Notes under the pieces: model-generated
What the model saw: only the letters and a program-made list of their open reading frames with translations
The model's database searches: none
Told to the model about the DNA's origin: nothing
Program-made: the position numbers and the translations under genes
Source: Acidobacteriota bacterium
GTDB taxonomy: Bacteria; Acidobacteriota; Terriglobia; Terriglobales; Acidobacteriaceae
Direction: 5' to 3'
DNA: 7,136 nucleotides
NCBI GenBank assembly: GCA_003225615.1
Contig: QIAS01000151.1
Location: 2,625 to 9,760, forward strand
In this document: positions 1-6,381 of the stretch, piece after piece
Numbering within the stretch: position 1 is the stretch's first letter
How the letters are laid out: every line of letters starts with the position of its first letter

Positions 1-2149
1 GAACCGGCTCGACAGCCTGCGCGCCGAATATTCCGCGGCCATTGGAAAAAAGAGTTCGCTCGAGGCGGTCATCGCGGAGCACGGTTATTCGACTGAATCC
101 GTACGGCGGCTCTTCCAGTCGGGTGGTATGCAGGGTGGTCTTGCTCCCGCGGGAGTGCTGGCCGACTTTCTGGAAGTGGAGCCACGCTTTGAGCACGTCG
201 TGGAAGACTTTCTGCGCGATGAGTTGAATTACATTGTCGTAAAGTCCTGGGATGCCGCGGACGAAGGCCTGCGGTTGTTGCGTACGGATGTGAACGGGCG
301 CGCGACTTTCCTGGTACACCCTGAGGACTCACAGGCAAAATTCTCTTTTCTAGTGGATGAGAGCGCGCGTCCCGATCCGCCAGCCTCCATCCTTCCGCTG
401 AAGAACACCATCCGCGTGCTGAATGGCTTTGGCAAGTCGCTTGAGGTAATCCTCCCCAAGTTGCGCGATGGCTATATCGTGCCCGATGCGGCATTCGCTC
501 GCGATCTGGCACTCGAGAATCCGGACGCGTTTTTCCTCTCTCATTCCGGAGAATGTTTCCATAATGTGACCGTGACTGGAGGCAAGCAGCGGGCCGAGGG
601 ACCGCTTTCCATGAAGCGCGAATTGCGCGAGGTCATGCGCTTGCTCGAGGAACTCGAACATACTTTGCGCGATGAGGAGATGCGCGTCCTGACTCTGGTT
701 CGCGAAATCAAGGAGCTTACTTCCCTGCTCGACCGTCTGGAAGGGGAAAACCGGCAGGCCGAAAAACAGGCGATGACCTCCGGCCACATGCTGCAGCAGC
801 TTGACGCCGAAATGAGCCGGGTGAGCGAGCGCTTGAATACCAGCATGTCGGAAGTCTCGAGGCTAGCCAGCGAGCGCGCCGAGCAGGAAGCCCTCGTTGA
901 AGCTCGCCGGGAGGAGATTTCCAATTTCGAGCAGCAACGGGCGGAACTCGAACGAGCAATGGCAGCGGCACAGGAACGGCTGTCCAACTTGCGCGAGCGT
1001 AAGGATCTGGCATCCCAAAGTGCATCGCAACGGGCTGCCCGGGTGGCAGCGCTTGAGGAACGCCATCGTTCCGCTGCCGCCGTATTGGCGAGGATTGGGT
1101 CGCTGGTTTCTGAAATGCGTGAGCGGGTGAATACGCTTTGCCAGCAAATTGAGGCCGCCGCGTCTGAAAAGTTGCAGCGTGAAACTGAAAACCAGGAACT
1201 CGCGGCCTTGCTTGTAGATCTGCAGGCCGAGCGCAATGCCGGAGACGCGCGCGTGGGCCTGTTGCAGTTCGAGTCAGAACAAGTGCGTGCGCGTTTGACG
1301 GAAATCGACGAAGCTGTGCGCGCCGCTCGCCAGTTGCTTGACCAGGCGCGCGACCGACGGGGCGAACTCACCGCCGCGGCAGCTAAGCTGCAGTCCGATG
1401 CCCATTACATGGCGGAAACTTGCTTGAATGAATTGGGGGTCCAGCGCGACGACTTGATGAGCGATGCGACGATTGCCATTTTGACGGGCGAGCCGCTTGT
1501 CTTTGAAGAGCAAGCCTATCGCGAGATGCGCTTGCGCCTAGACGCCATGGGTCCGGTGAACATGATGGCGCTCGAAGAGTATAAGGAAACTGCCGAACGG
1601 CACCAGTTCCTGGAGACTCAGCGCAAAGATCTACTTGAGTCCATCGAGAATACCCAGGCCACCATCAAAGAAATTGACATCGTTTCCCGCCAGAAGTTTG
1701 AGGAAGCGTTCCATAAGATCAACGAGAACTTCCAGGCGACCTTCCGCAAACTTTTCGGCGGCGGCCACGCTTTTATGCGCCTCACCGACGAAGAAAACAG
1801 CGCGGAAAGCGGCATTGACGTTGTGGCGTCCCCTCCTGGCAAGAAGCTGCAAAATGTGCTGCTGCTTTCAGGCGGCGAAAAGGCGCTCACCGCGCTGGCG
1901 TTGCTGGTTGGAATCTTCCAGTACCAGCCCAGCCCCTTCTGCATTCTCGACGAAGTAGACGCGCCGCTCGATGAGGCGAACATCGGCCGCTTCACCGAAC
2001 TGGTCCGCGAAATGAGCGTGCAGACACAGTTCGTGCTCATCACTCACAGCAAGAAAACCATGAGCATCGCCCCGGTTCTCTATGGCGTGACCATGCAGGA
2101 ACCGGGCGTCTCGAAACTTGTGTCGGTGCGGTTCGGCGCCACGGCGTAA
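1..2149 (+). CDS. smc: Chromosome segregation ATPase SMC, C-terminal part (5' end outside window)
   Basis: SMC dimers bind DNA through an ABC-type ATPase head and a hinge, and compact and segregate the chromosome with ScpA/ScpB. The frame is open from base 2 with no start codon needed, so the gene enters from the left; 715 residues are visible, against about 1,150-1,300 in whole SMCs. The visible part starts at the end of the N-terminal coiled coil. The hinge follows, roughly residues 43-205 (core LADFLEVEPRFEHVVEDFL, then GRATFLVHP). A long Glu/Arg/Ala-rich coiled coil runs to about residue 510. The C-terminal head begins with GPVNMMALEEYKE and contains the ABC signature LSGGEKALTALALL (from 1865), Walker B FCILDEVDAPLDEAN (from 1937) and the switch THSKKTM (about 2042). 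The Walker A loop lies outside the window. The head motifs are intact, so the gene looks functional. The identification is very secure. Confidence 0.96.
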   Translation, partial: NRLDSLRAEYSAAIGKKSSLEAVIAEHGYSTESVRRLFQSGGMQGGLAPAGVLADFLEVEPRFEHVVEDFLRDELNYIVVKSWDAADEGLRLLRTDVNGRATFLVHPEDSQAKFSFLVDESARPDPPASILPLKNTIRVLNGFGKSLEVILPKLRDGYIVPDAAFARDLALENPDAFFLSHSGECFHNVTVTGGKQRAEGPLSMKRELREVMRLLEELEHTLRDEEMRVLTLVREIKELTSLLDRLEGENRQAEKQAMTSGHMLQQLDAEMSRVSERLNTSMSEVSRLASERAEQEALVEARREEISNFEQQRAELERAMAAAQERLSNLRERKDLASQSASQRAARVAALEERHRSAAAVLARIGSLVSEMRERVNTLCQQIEAAASEKLQRETENQELAALLVDLQAERNAGDARVGLLQFESEQVRARLTEIDEAVRAARQLLDQARDRRGELTAAAAKLQSDAHYMAETCLNELGVQRDDLMSDATIAILTGEPLVFEEQAYREMRLRLDAMGPVNMMALEEYKETAERHQFLETQRKDLLESIENTQATIKEIDIVSRQKFEEAFHKINENFQATFRKLFGGGHAFMRLTDEENSAESGIDVVASPPGKKLQNVLLLSGGEKALTALALLVGIFQYQPSPFCILDEVDAPLDEANIGRFTELVREMSVQTQFVLITHSKKTMSIAPVLYGVTMQEPGVSKLVSVRFGATA

Positions 2150-2187
2150 TGCGGCTCGAATATTGTGGCGGCATTGCAGCCCAGTGA

Positions 2188-2207
2188 GCGGGATAAACAT
2201 CCCCCGC
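2188..2207 (+). terminator. Small hairpin after smc, possible weak terminator
   Basis: GGGAT (2190-2194) and ATCCC (2199-2203) pair around a 4-base AAAC loop, and the flanking GC steps (2188-2189 with 2206-2207) can extend the stem across a CC bulge. No T tract follows, so this is not a canonical intrinsic terminator. It is the only stem I can see in the 130-bp gap between smc and the desulfurase. Its role as a terminator is inferred from position only. Confidence 0.22.
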
Positions 2208-2279
2208 ATCCGGTAGTCCCCTGCCTCCCAAGCCCGTCCACTCCTGAAGCCGCATCACGTACAATATCCATGAGGCTCT

Positions 2280-3446
2280 ATGCGCCGAGTTTACTTCGAC
2301 AATAACGCGACTACGCCGGTGCTGCCAGAGGTCTTTGAGGCTATGCGCCCGTACTTTGGCGAGCACTTCGGCAACGCGTCATCGATCCATCACCATGGAC
2401 AGGAGACGCGGGCGGCGGTGGAGCGCGCGCGTGAGTCGGTGGCTGCGCTGCTGGGATGCCGGGCTGCCGAAATTGTATTCACCAGTGGAGGTACGGAGGC
2501 TGACAACCTCGCCATTTTCGGATTAGCTTCTGCCGGCGATCACGTGATCACCTCGACTGTCGAGCATCATGCGGTACTGAACTCGTGCAAGCGCCTCGAG
2601 TCATTGGGTTGCGCCGTAAGCTACTTGCCGGTGGATAGCCGCGGGCAAGTCGATCCTGACGACGTCCGCCAGGTGCTGCGTCCCAACACGAGGCTTGTCA
2701 CTATCATGATGGGGAACAACGAGACTGGCGTGCTGCAGCCGGTTGCGGAGATCGGAACGATCGCGGCCGAAGCCGATGTCTATTTTCATACGGATGCAGT
2801 GCAGGCTGCAGGCAAGGTCTCAATTGACGTTCAGAAAATCGGATGCGATCTGCTCTCCATCTCCGGACACAAGATGCACGCGCCGCAGGGGGTTGGGGCG
2901 CTCTACGTGCGCAAGGGCACACAACTTCAACCTATGCTTTATGGCGGAAGCCACGAGCGTTCGCGTCGCGCCGGCACCGAGAATGTCCCGAGCATAGTTG
3001 CCCTGGGCAAGGCCGCGGAACTGGCCAGAGAGGGTTTGGAGCACGGGGGCCTATGCACTATCGAGAAGATGCGCGATTGCCTGCAGCACGCCATACTAGG
3101 GAACTTCGACGGTGTCGGAGTCAATGGCGAGGGCGCGCCGCGCGTACCCAACACGACCAATCTGTACTTCGAAGGTCTTGAAGGCGAGTCGCTAGTGATT
3201 GCGCTCGATCTGAAGGGGCTGGCGGTCTCGACAGGCGCCGCATGTTCCTCGGGAGCGATTGAACCTTCGCACGTGCTCACTGCTATGGGAGTGCCTCCGG
3301 ACCGGGCCCGCGCCAGCATCCGTTTCAGCTTGGGCAAGCAGAACACGCAGGAGGATATCGAATTCGCGCTGGCTTTGATTCCGGAGACCGTGGTGAGATT
3401 GCGGGAGCTGTCGCCGGTTTACAAGAAAACAGCACTTAGCACTTAG
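2280..3446 (+). CDS. Cysteine desulfurase, NifS/IscS type, probable sulfur donor to MnmA
   Basis: This is a PLP enzyme that removes sulfur from L-cysteine, giving alanine and an enzyme-bound persulfide. Its 388 residues match the family length (about 380-400). Visible signatures are the N-terminal YFDNNATTP, SGGTEADN (69-76), the PLP-stacking His96 in VEHHAVL, MGNNETG (144-150), HTDAVQ (Asp172, Gln175), the Schiff-base Lys198 in SISGHKMH, and catalytic Cys322 in GAACSSG followed by EPSHVL. The mobile cysteine loop is of the IscS/NifS (group I) kind, not SufS. The ATG at 2280 is preceded by GAGG (2272-2275), and the next residues are the family's usual start. It lies directly upstream of mnmA with no scaffold gene (iscU/nifU) in view. 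This suggests a dedicated tRNA-thiolation donor like YrvO of Bacillus, although a general Fe-S role cannot be excluded. The last four codons and the stop lie in a heptamer repeat array. The name iscS or nifS cannot be settled from sequence alone. Confidence 0.95.
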   Translation: MRRVYFDNNATTPVLPEVFEAMRPYFGEHFGNASSIHHHGQETRAAVERARESVAALLGCRAAEIVFTSGGTEADNLAIFGLASAGDHVITSTVEHHAVLNSCKRLESLGCAVSYLPVDSRGQVDPDDVRQVLRPNTRLVTIMMGNNETGVLQPVAEIGTIAAEADVYFHTDAVQAAGKVSIDVQKIGCDLLSISGHKMHAPQGVGALYVRKGTQLQPMLYGGSHERSRRAGTENVPSIVALGKAAELAREGLEHGGLCTIEKMRDCLQHAILGNFDGVGVNGEGAPRVPNTTNLYFEGLEGESLVIALDLKGLAVSTGAACSSGAIEPSHVLTAMGVPPDRARASIRFSLGKQNTQEDIEFALALIPETVVRLRELSPVYKKTALST

Positions 3447-3472
3447 CACTTGGCATTTGGCCCTTCGCGCTC
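3431..3472 (+). repeat. Left heptamer array (TTAGCnn units), overlaps desulfurase stop codon
   Basis: Three exact copies of AGCACTT (3431-3451) are followed by the diverged units GGCATTT and GGCCCTT. Read as a core, TTAGC, TTAGC, TTGGC, TTGGC and TTCGC begin at 3436, 3443, 3450, 3457 and 3464, exactly 7 bp apart. The first two units code for the C-terminal Ala-Leu-Ser-Thr and the TAG stop of the desulfurase. The array is the inverted partner of the one at 3541-3575. It resembles in kind the short tandem heptamer repeats known from some cyanobacterial genomes, but I cannot assign it to a named family. Confidence 0.8.
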
Positions 3473-3495
3473 TTGCCAGTCGCGAGGCTTCGGAT

Positions 3496-3528
3496 GCACC
3501 AGTCTTAGGGTGGATTTCAGCTTGGTGC
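3496..3528. repeat. Inner inverted repeat GCACCA/TGGTGC within the heptamer-bounded spacer
   Basis: GCACCA (3496-3501) and TGGTGC (3523-3528) are perfect 6-bp inverted copies separated by 21 bases. They lie between the two inverted heptamer arrays, so they could form an inner stem of a larger folded element. A 6-bp match in about 70 bases can arise by chance; its nested position makes it worth recording. Confidence 0.4.
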
Positions 3529-3540
3529 GGAAGTTTGTAG

Positions 3541-3575
3541 AGCGAAAAGCTAAGGGCTAATTGCTAATTGCGGGT
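3541..3575 (-). repeat. Right heptamer array, inverted copy, abuts mnmA start
   Basis: On the + strand GCGAA, GCTAA, GCTAA and GCTAA begin at 3542, 3549, 3556 and 3563, followed by a diverged GCGGG at 3570, again in exact 7-bp register. On the minus strand the array reads, from the outside in, CCCGC, TTAGC, TTAGC, TTAGC, TTCGC. That is the same order (TTAGC outside, TTCGC inside) as the left array, in inverted orientation. It ends seven bases before the MnmA ATG, so it occupies the position where a ribosome binding site would be expected. Confidence 0.78.
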
Positions 3576-3581
3576 TACCAA

Positions 3582-4694
3582 ATGCCGAATACGCAAACCA
3601 TTGCCGTTGCTATGTCGGGCGGAGTCGATTCCTCGACCGTGGCAGCTATGCTGCGCGCCGAGGGACATAACGTCATCGGCTTGACCATGCAGCTGTGGAA
3701 CCAGCGGCGGCTCGTTGGTCATGCCGGCATGCCTGAGGCGGTGCAGGGTCGCTGCTGCTCGCTGGACGACGTTTACGATGCTCGGCGGGTCGCCGAGACG
3801 ATCGGCATTCCGTACTACGTGGTCAATCACGAGGAGCGATTCGAGCGTGAAGTCGTGCAGCCGTTTGTTGAAGATTATCTTTCCGGCCGGACGCCGATTC
3901 CGTGCAGCTTGTGCAATAACCATCTTAAGTTCGATCAGCTGCTCATCGTGGCGCGTCAGATCGGCGCGGAGACACTGGCCAGCGGCCATTACGCGCATGT
4001 GGAATTTGATGAGGACCGCGGCCGTTGGCTGCTCAAGCGCCCAGCTGATCTCTCGAAGGATCAGACCTACTTTCTATTCGGTCTGACGCAGGAGCAACTC
4101 AGCCACATTATTTTCCCGCTGGGCGGCATGACAAAGCCTGAAGTCCGGGAGCGCGCAAGGCGTCATGGCCTGGTTCTCGCCGAAAAGCCCGATTCGCAGG
4201 AGATCTGCTTCGTTCCCGGCGGAGACTACAAGCGCTTCCTCGATGCATACCTCGCCGAGCGAGGCGAGGCCTTGCCAGACACTACCGGCGAGTTGGTCAC
4301 GACCAGCGGTGAAGTGATTGGTGAGCACAAGGGCATCCACAACTTCACGGTGGGACAGCGCAAGGGGCTGGGGGTTGCGACAGGTTCGCCACTCTACGTG
4401 ATTCAGATCAAGGGCGATGCTCGTCAGGTGGTGGTGGGCGGTGGCGACGAGTTGTACTCGCGCACTCTGCGTGTCCGGCGCGTCAATTTGATTGCAGTAG
4501 AAGACCTGCGAGAGCCCCTGCGTGTGACAGTGAAGATCCGCCATCGTCACGAGCCCGCTCCCGCCATGATCGAGAAGACCGGCGCGCATGAGGCGCTGGT
4601 GACGTTTGACAATCCGCAGCGCGCCATCACGCCCGGCCAGGCTGCCGTTTTCTACGACGGCGACGTCGTGGTCGGCGGAGGATGGATTGTCTGA
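3582..4694 (+). CDS. mnmA: tRNA-specific 2-thiouridylase MnmA (TrmU)
   Basis: MnmA adenylates the C2 oxygen of wobble uridine 34 in tRNA-Lys, -Glu and -Gln and replaces it with sulfur. The 370 residues fit the family. The N-terminal ATP-pyrophosphatase domain carries the PP-loop SGGVDSS (12-18), [11 protein letters not shown] (57-67), [11 protein letters not shown] (107-117), GHYAHVE (135-141), [10 protein letters not shown] (159-168) and DSQEICF with Cys209 (the persulfide cysteine). The C-terminal half has [12 protein letters not shown] and the closing [19 protein letters not shown]. coli has Asp-x-x-Cys (Asp99, Cys102) at the position where this protein has Cys108-x-x-Cys111. The ATG at 3582 is chosen because the next residues lead straight into the PP-loop. 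A TTG at 3561 in the same frame is part of the heptamer array and would add seven unlikely residues. No good Shine-Dalgarno precedes either start. It follows the desulfurase by 135 bp, which fits a common sulfur-relay function. Confidence 0.96.
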   Translation: MPNTQTIAVAMSGGVDSSTVAAMLRAEGHNVIGLTMQLWNQRRLVGHAGMPEAVQGRCCSLDDVYDARRVAETIGIPYYVVNHEERFEREVVQPFVEDYLSGRTPIPCSLCNNHLKFDQLLIVARQIGAETLASGHYAHVEFDEDRGRWLLKRPADLSKDQTYFLFGLTQEQLSHIIFPLGGMTKPEVRERARRHGLVLAEKPDSQEICFVPGGDYKRFLDAYLAERGEALPDTTGELVTTSGEVIGEHKGIHNFTVGQRKGLGVATGSPLYVIQIKGDARQVVVGGGDELYSRTLRVRRVNLIAVEDLREPLRVTVKIRHRHEPAPAMIEKTGAHEALVTFDNPQRAITPGQAAVFYDGDVVVGGGWIV

Positions 4695-4912
4695 GCATTC
4701 CGAGCTCCGTGTCCCAGCTTAATTTTCTGGCCTTCTGGTTCCCTCCGCCCGCATGGTGCAGGCGCGTTTTTCTCAACTACAACACGGGAATGTGGTTGAG
4801 ACACAACAAAGGTTCTGGGAGAACCAACCTCTATTCTGCAGGAAATTTCGGAAATGCTGACAAACTCTTTTCGGAAAATCAGCAACCAACACCTAGAGGA
4901 GAAATCTCAACT
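4695..4912 (+). promoter_or_regulatory. Leader of the exported-protein gene: hairpin, direct repeats, ribosome binding site
   Basis: This 218-bp gap is more AT-rich than its surroundings and contains several ordered motifs. A perfect hairpin GGTTCT-GGG-AGAACC lies at 4811-4825. The 9-mer TTTCGGAAA occurs twice, at 4846-4854 and 4869-4877, with starts 23 bp apart; both copies are near-palindromic, and the second extends to TTTTCGGAAAA. A purine-rich AGAGGAGA (4895-4902) lies about 11 bases before the ATG at 4913 and serves as the ribosome binding site. TTGAGA at 4796 resembles a -35 box, but I see no matching -10 box at proper spacing. A promoter here is likely from context, and the operator reading of the repeats is inference. 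Confidence 0.4.
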
Positions 4913-5698
4913 ATGAAGAGGATTTTATTCTTAGTTTTGGTTACAGGTCTGTTTACCGGAGTTGCCTTGGCTCAGAGTTCGGGAGACTCGCAGACGAAGG
5001 CTTCGGCTTCTCAGAACACGACCGCTTCTGCGGAGACGTCTGGGCAGATGGCCCCAGGCACCATCATTCCTGCCGAATTGGCAAAGTCCGTGGATGCCAA
5101 GAAGGCGAAGCCTGGCGACCAGGTTGTCGCCAAAACGACGCAGGATATGCTGGCGAATGGGCGCGTGGTGGTTCCCCGAGGCGCCAAGATCCTCGGCCAT
5201 GTAACTCAAGCGAAGGCCCGGGAGAAGGGCGAAACGGAATCTACGCTGGGAATTGCGTTCGACAAGATCCTCATGAAAGATGGGCGTGAAGTACCCTTGA
5301 ATGCCAGCATACAGGCGCTTGCCGCGGCCCAAAACACTGCCGCGCTGAATAGCGAGCCCATAGCCGAACCGGCAGGGGCACCCGGAGGCATGGGGCCTAC
5401 AAGATCCAGCAATAGCGGCGTGATTGGAGGCACCGCGCAGACAGCGGGAAATGTCGCGGGAACCGCGACCAGTGCAGCCGGTAACGTAGGCAGCGCCGCA
5501 GGTAGCACGGTGGGATCGGCCACGGGAGCGGCCACGAACGCCCGGCTTAACACCAACTCCCAGGGCGTAGTTGGATTGTCTGGATTGTCTTTGAGTGGCG
5601 GAGCCGAGAGTGCTCAGGGTGCCGTAATCAGCTCCCAGAATAAAAATGTGAAGCTGGACAGCGGAACGCAGATGATGTTGCGGGTGAATGGAAAGTAA
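4913..5698 (+). CDS. Exported Ala/Gly/Ser-rich protein with a VirB10/TrbI-like segment
   Basis: The 261-residue product starts with a clear signal peptide: MKR, a hydrophobic stretch to residue 17, and a probable signal peptidase I site after ALA (18-20). A Ser/Thr/Gln-rich linker (21-48) follows. Residues 50-134 hold the only folded-looking part: TIIPAELAKSVDAKKAKPGD, VVAKTTQDM, GRVVVPRGAKILGHV and KILMKDGREVPLNASI. The sequence of 'polar start, (V/I)PrGaklxG, then lpDGrxixL' recalls the VirB10/TrbI beta-barrel of type IV secretion, but there is no transmembrane anchor or other secretion gene nearby, so homology is a suggestion only. Residues 172-212 are low-complexity repeats of GTA/AGN/GSA type. 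The C-terminus (KLDSGTQMMLRVNGK) looks like a closing beta strand. The start at 4913 is chosen for its signal peptide and the AGGAG upstream; an earlier in-frame ATG at 4682 overlaps mnmA. The function is unknown. Confidence 0.85.
   Translation: MKRILFLVLVTGLFTGVALAQSSGDSQTKASASQNTTASAETSGQMAPGTIIPAELAKSVDAKKAKPGDQVVAKTTQDMLANGRVVVPRGAKILGHVTQAKAREKGETESTLGIAFDKILMKDGREVPLNASIQALAAAQNTAALNSEPIAEPAGAPGGMGPTRSSNSGVIGGTAQTAGNVAGTATSAAGNVGSAAGSTVGSATGAATNARLNTNSQGVVGLSGLSLSGGAESAQGAVISSQNKNVKLDSGTQMMLRVNGK
5573..5590 (+). repeat. In-frame 9-bp tandem duplication
   Basis: GGATTGTCT is repeated exactly, at 5573-5581 and 5582-5590, inside the exported-protein gene. It duplicates Gly-Leu-Ser and gives the local VGLSGLSLSGG. 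It looks like a recent slippage duplication in an already repetitive C-terminal region and keeps the frame. Confidence 0.7.
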
Positions 5699-5734
5699 GC
5701 CGCAGAGAGAGCAAGGTGAGTATCGGGCGTTCGG

Positions 5735-5751
5735 GCCGGGGATCCCCCGGC
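5735..5751. repeat. GC-rich hairpin in the convergent intergenic gap
   Basis: GCCGGGG (5735-5741) and CCCCGGC (5745-5751) pair perfectly around a 3-base ATC loop. It lies 12 bases before the main terminator and has no T tract of its own. It probably contributes to transcript ending or 3'-end stability of the exported-protein mRNA. Confidence 0.55.
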
Positions 5752-5762
5752 GCTACAAAATA

Positions 5763-5788
5763 GGCAGCGCAAGCGCGCTGCCTTTTTT
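5763..5788 (+). terminator. Intrinsic terminator, probably bidirectional
   Basis: GGCAGCGC (5763-5770) and GCGCTGCC (5775-5782) form an 8-bp GC-rich stem with an AAGC loop, followed at once by six T residues (5783-5788). It ends the + strand exported-protein gene 64 bp after its stop. Read on the minus strand, the same stem is followed by TATTTTG (the complement of CAAAATA, 5756-5762), so it may also stop the convergent minus-strand genes, whose last stop codon is 22 bp away. Confidence 0.9.
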
Positions 5789-5809
5789 GTTCAGCAAACT
5801 TTCGGATAG

Positions 5810-6325
5810 CTAAATGAACAACTCATCTTGCGGTATACCCGCCCCATCCCGGGACTGCCGCCGGCGGCGTCCAAACAAAAACTCCAACCCCGTGCTCACG
5901 CCTTGCACCAGGCCCGAAACCCGGCGAAAAGGAGAAAGCACAGTCTTGTGCACCGCTTCGGTGGTTTCTTCCACCCGGTCCATTGTTCGGTTCAGGAGTT
6001 CATCCGCGCGAATTACCTGCAGACGTGCCCGGTCCATGGCATCGCTGACAGTCGCATCCAATCGCTCCATCTGGGCCCGAACGATGGCAGTAGAGTGACT
6101 GAGGTTCTCCGCAATGGAATCGATCTTGGGCCGCACTTCCACCAGGATGGCATGAGCCGTCTCGACCGCAGGCAGGGCCTTGGTCTTAACCTCATTCGCC
6201 AAAGCTTCCATGCGAGCGCTGGTCTTGCGCACAGAGAGATACAAGGCGACGAGGATACCCGCCTGGACGACGACCGCAAACGCCGTCACCACGATAAACG
6301 CGATTAGGAGATTCACGTTCTCCAT
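5810..6325 (-). CDS. DUF948-like (YtxG-type) membrane-anchored coiled-coil protein
   Basis: The 171-residue product begins MENVNLL and has one strong membrane helix at about residues 6-32, rich in Ile, Val and Ala. After it come a basic SVRKTSAR segment and a long amphipathic, probably coiled-coil region to about residue 130 (e.g. RPKIDSIAENLSHSTAIV, ELLNRTMDRVEETTEAVH). A Gly/hydrophobic stretch (SGLVQGVSTGLEFLFG), a basic RRRRQ patch and a terminal QDELFI complete it. This layout matches the DUF948 family, which includes B. subtilis YtxG; the molecular function is not known. It lies 56 bp downstream of the YtxH-like gene on the same strand, so the two are probably co-transcribed. Its own Shine-Dalgarno is weak. 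It converges with the exported-protein gene. The family call is from memory of the pattern and is moderately secure. Confidence 0.82.
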   Translation of the reverse strand: MENVNLLIAFIVVTAFAVVVQAGILVALYLSVRKTSARMEALANEVKTKALPAVETAHAILVEVRPKIDSIAENLSHSTAIVRAQMERLDATVSDAMDRARLQVIRADELLNRTMDRVEETTEAVHKTVLSPFRRVSGLVQGVSTGLEFLFGRRRRQSRDGAGIPQDELFI

Positions 6326-6381
6326 AAGCCCAGCTTCGCAGCGCGGCGAGTTCTAGCGTCTACGCTGCGCAAAAATTCAGC

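Noticed and set aside
541..1371. Long open frame on the minus strand inside smc
   Set aside because: Its product is Ser/Arg/Cys-rich with low complexity, as expected for the antisense of a coiled-coil gene. It lies wholly within a well-supported gene.
2260..2265. TACAAT -10-like box before the desulfurase
   Set aside because: No -35 box lies at suitable spacing, and the implied start would leave almost no leader before the Shine-Dalgarno. Not enough for a promoter call.
3431..3575. CRISPR array
   Set aside because: The units are 7-bp direct tandem copies without spacers, and the two arrays are inverted to each other.
3561..3581. TTG start for MnmA, seven residues before the ATG
   Set aside because: The codons are heptamer repeat sequence, there is no ribosome binding site, and the MnmA N-terminus fits the ATG at 3582.
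4682..4912. N-terminal extension of the exported protein from an ATG overlapping mnmA
   Set aside because: It would bury a textbook signal peptide 77 residues inside the protein. The ATG at 4913 has an AGGAG upstream and the extension has no recognisable character.
5828..6307. Plus-strand open frame opposite the DUF948-like gene
   Set aside because: The product shows no family character, while the minus-strand frame has a membrane helix and a coiled coil of a known type.
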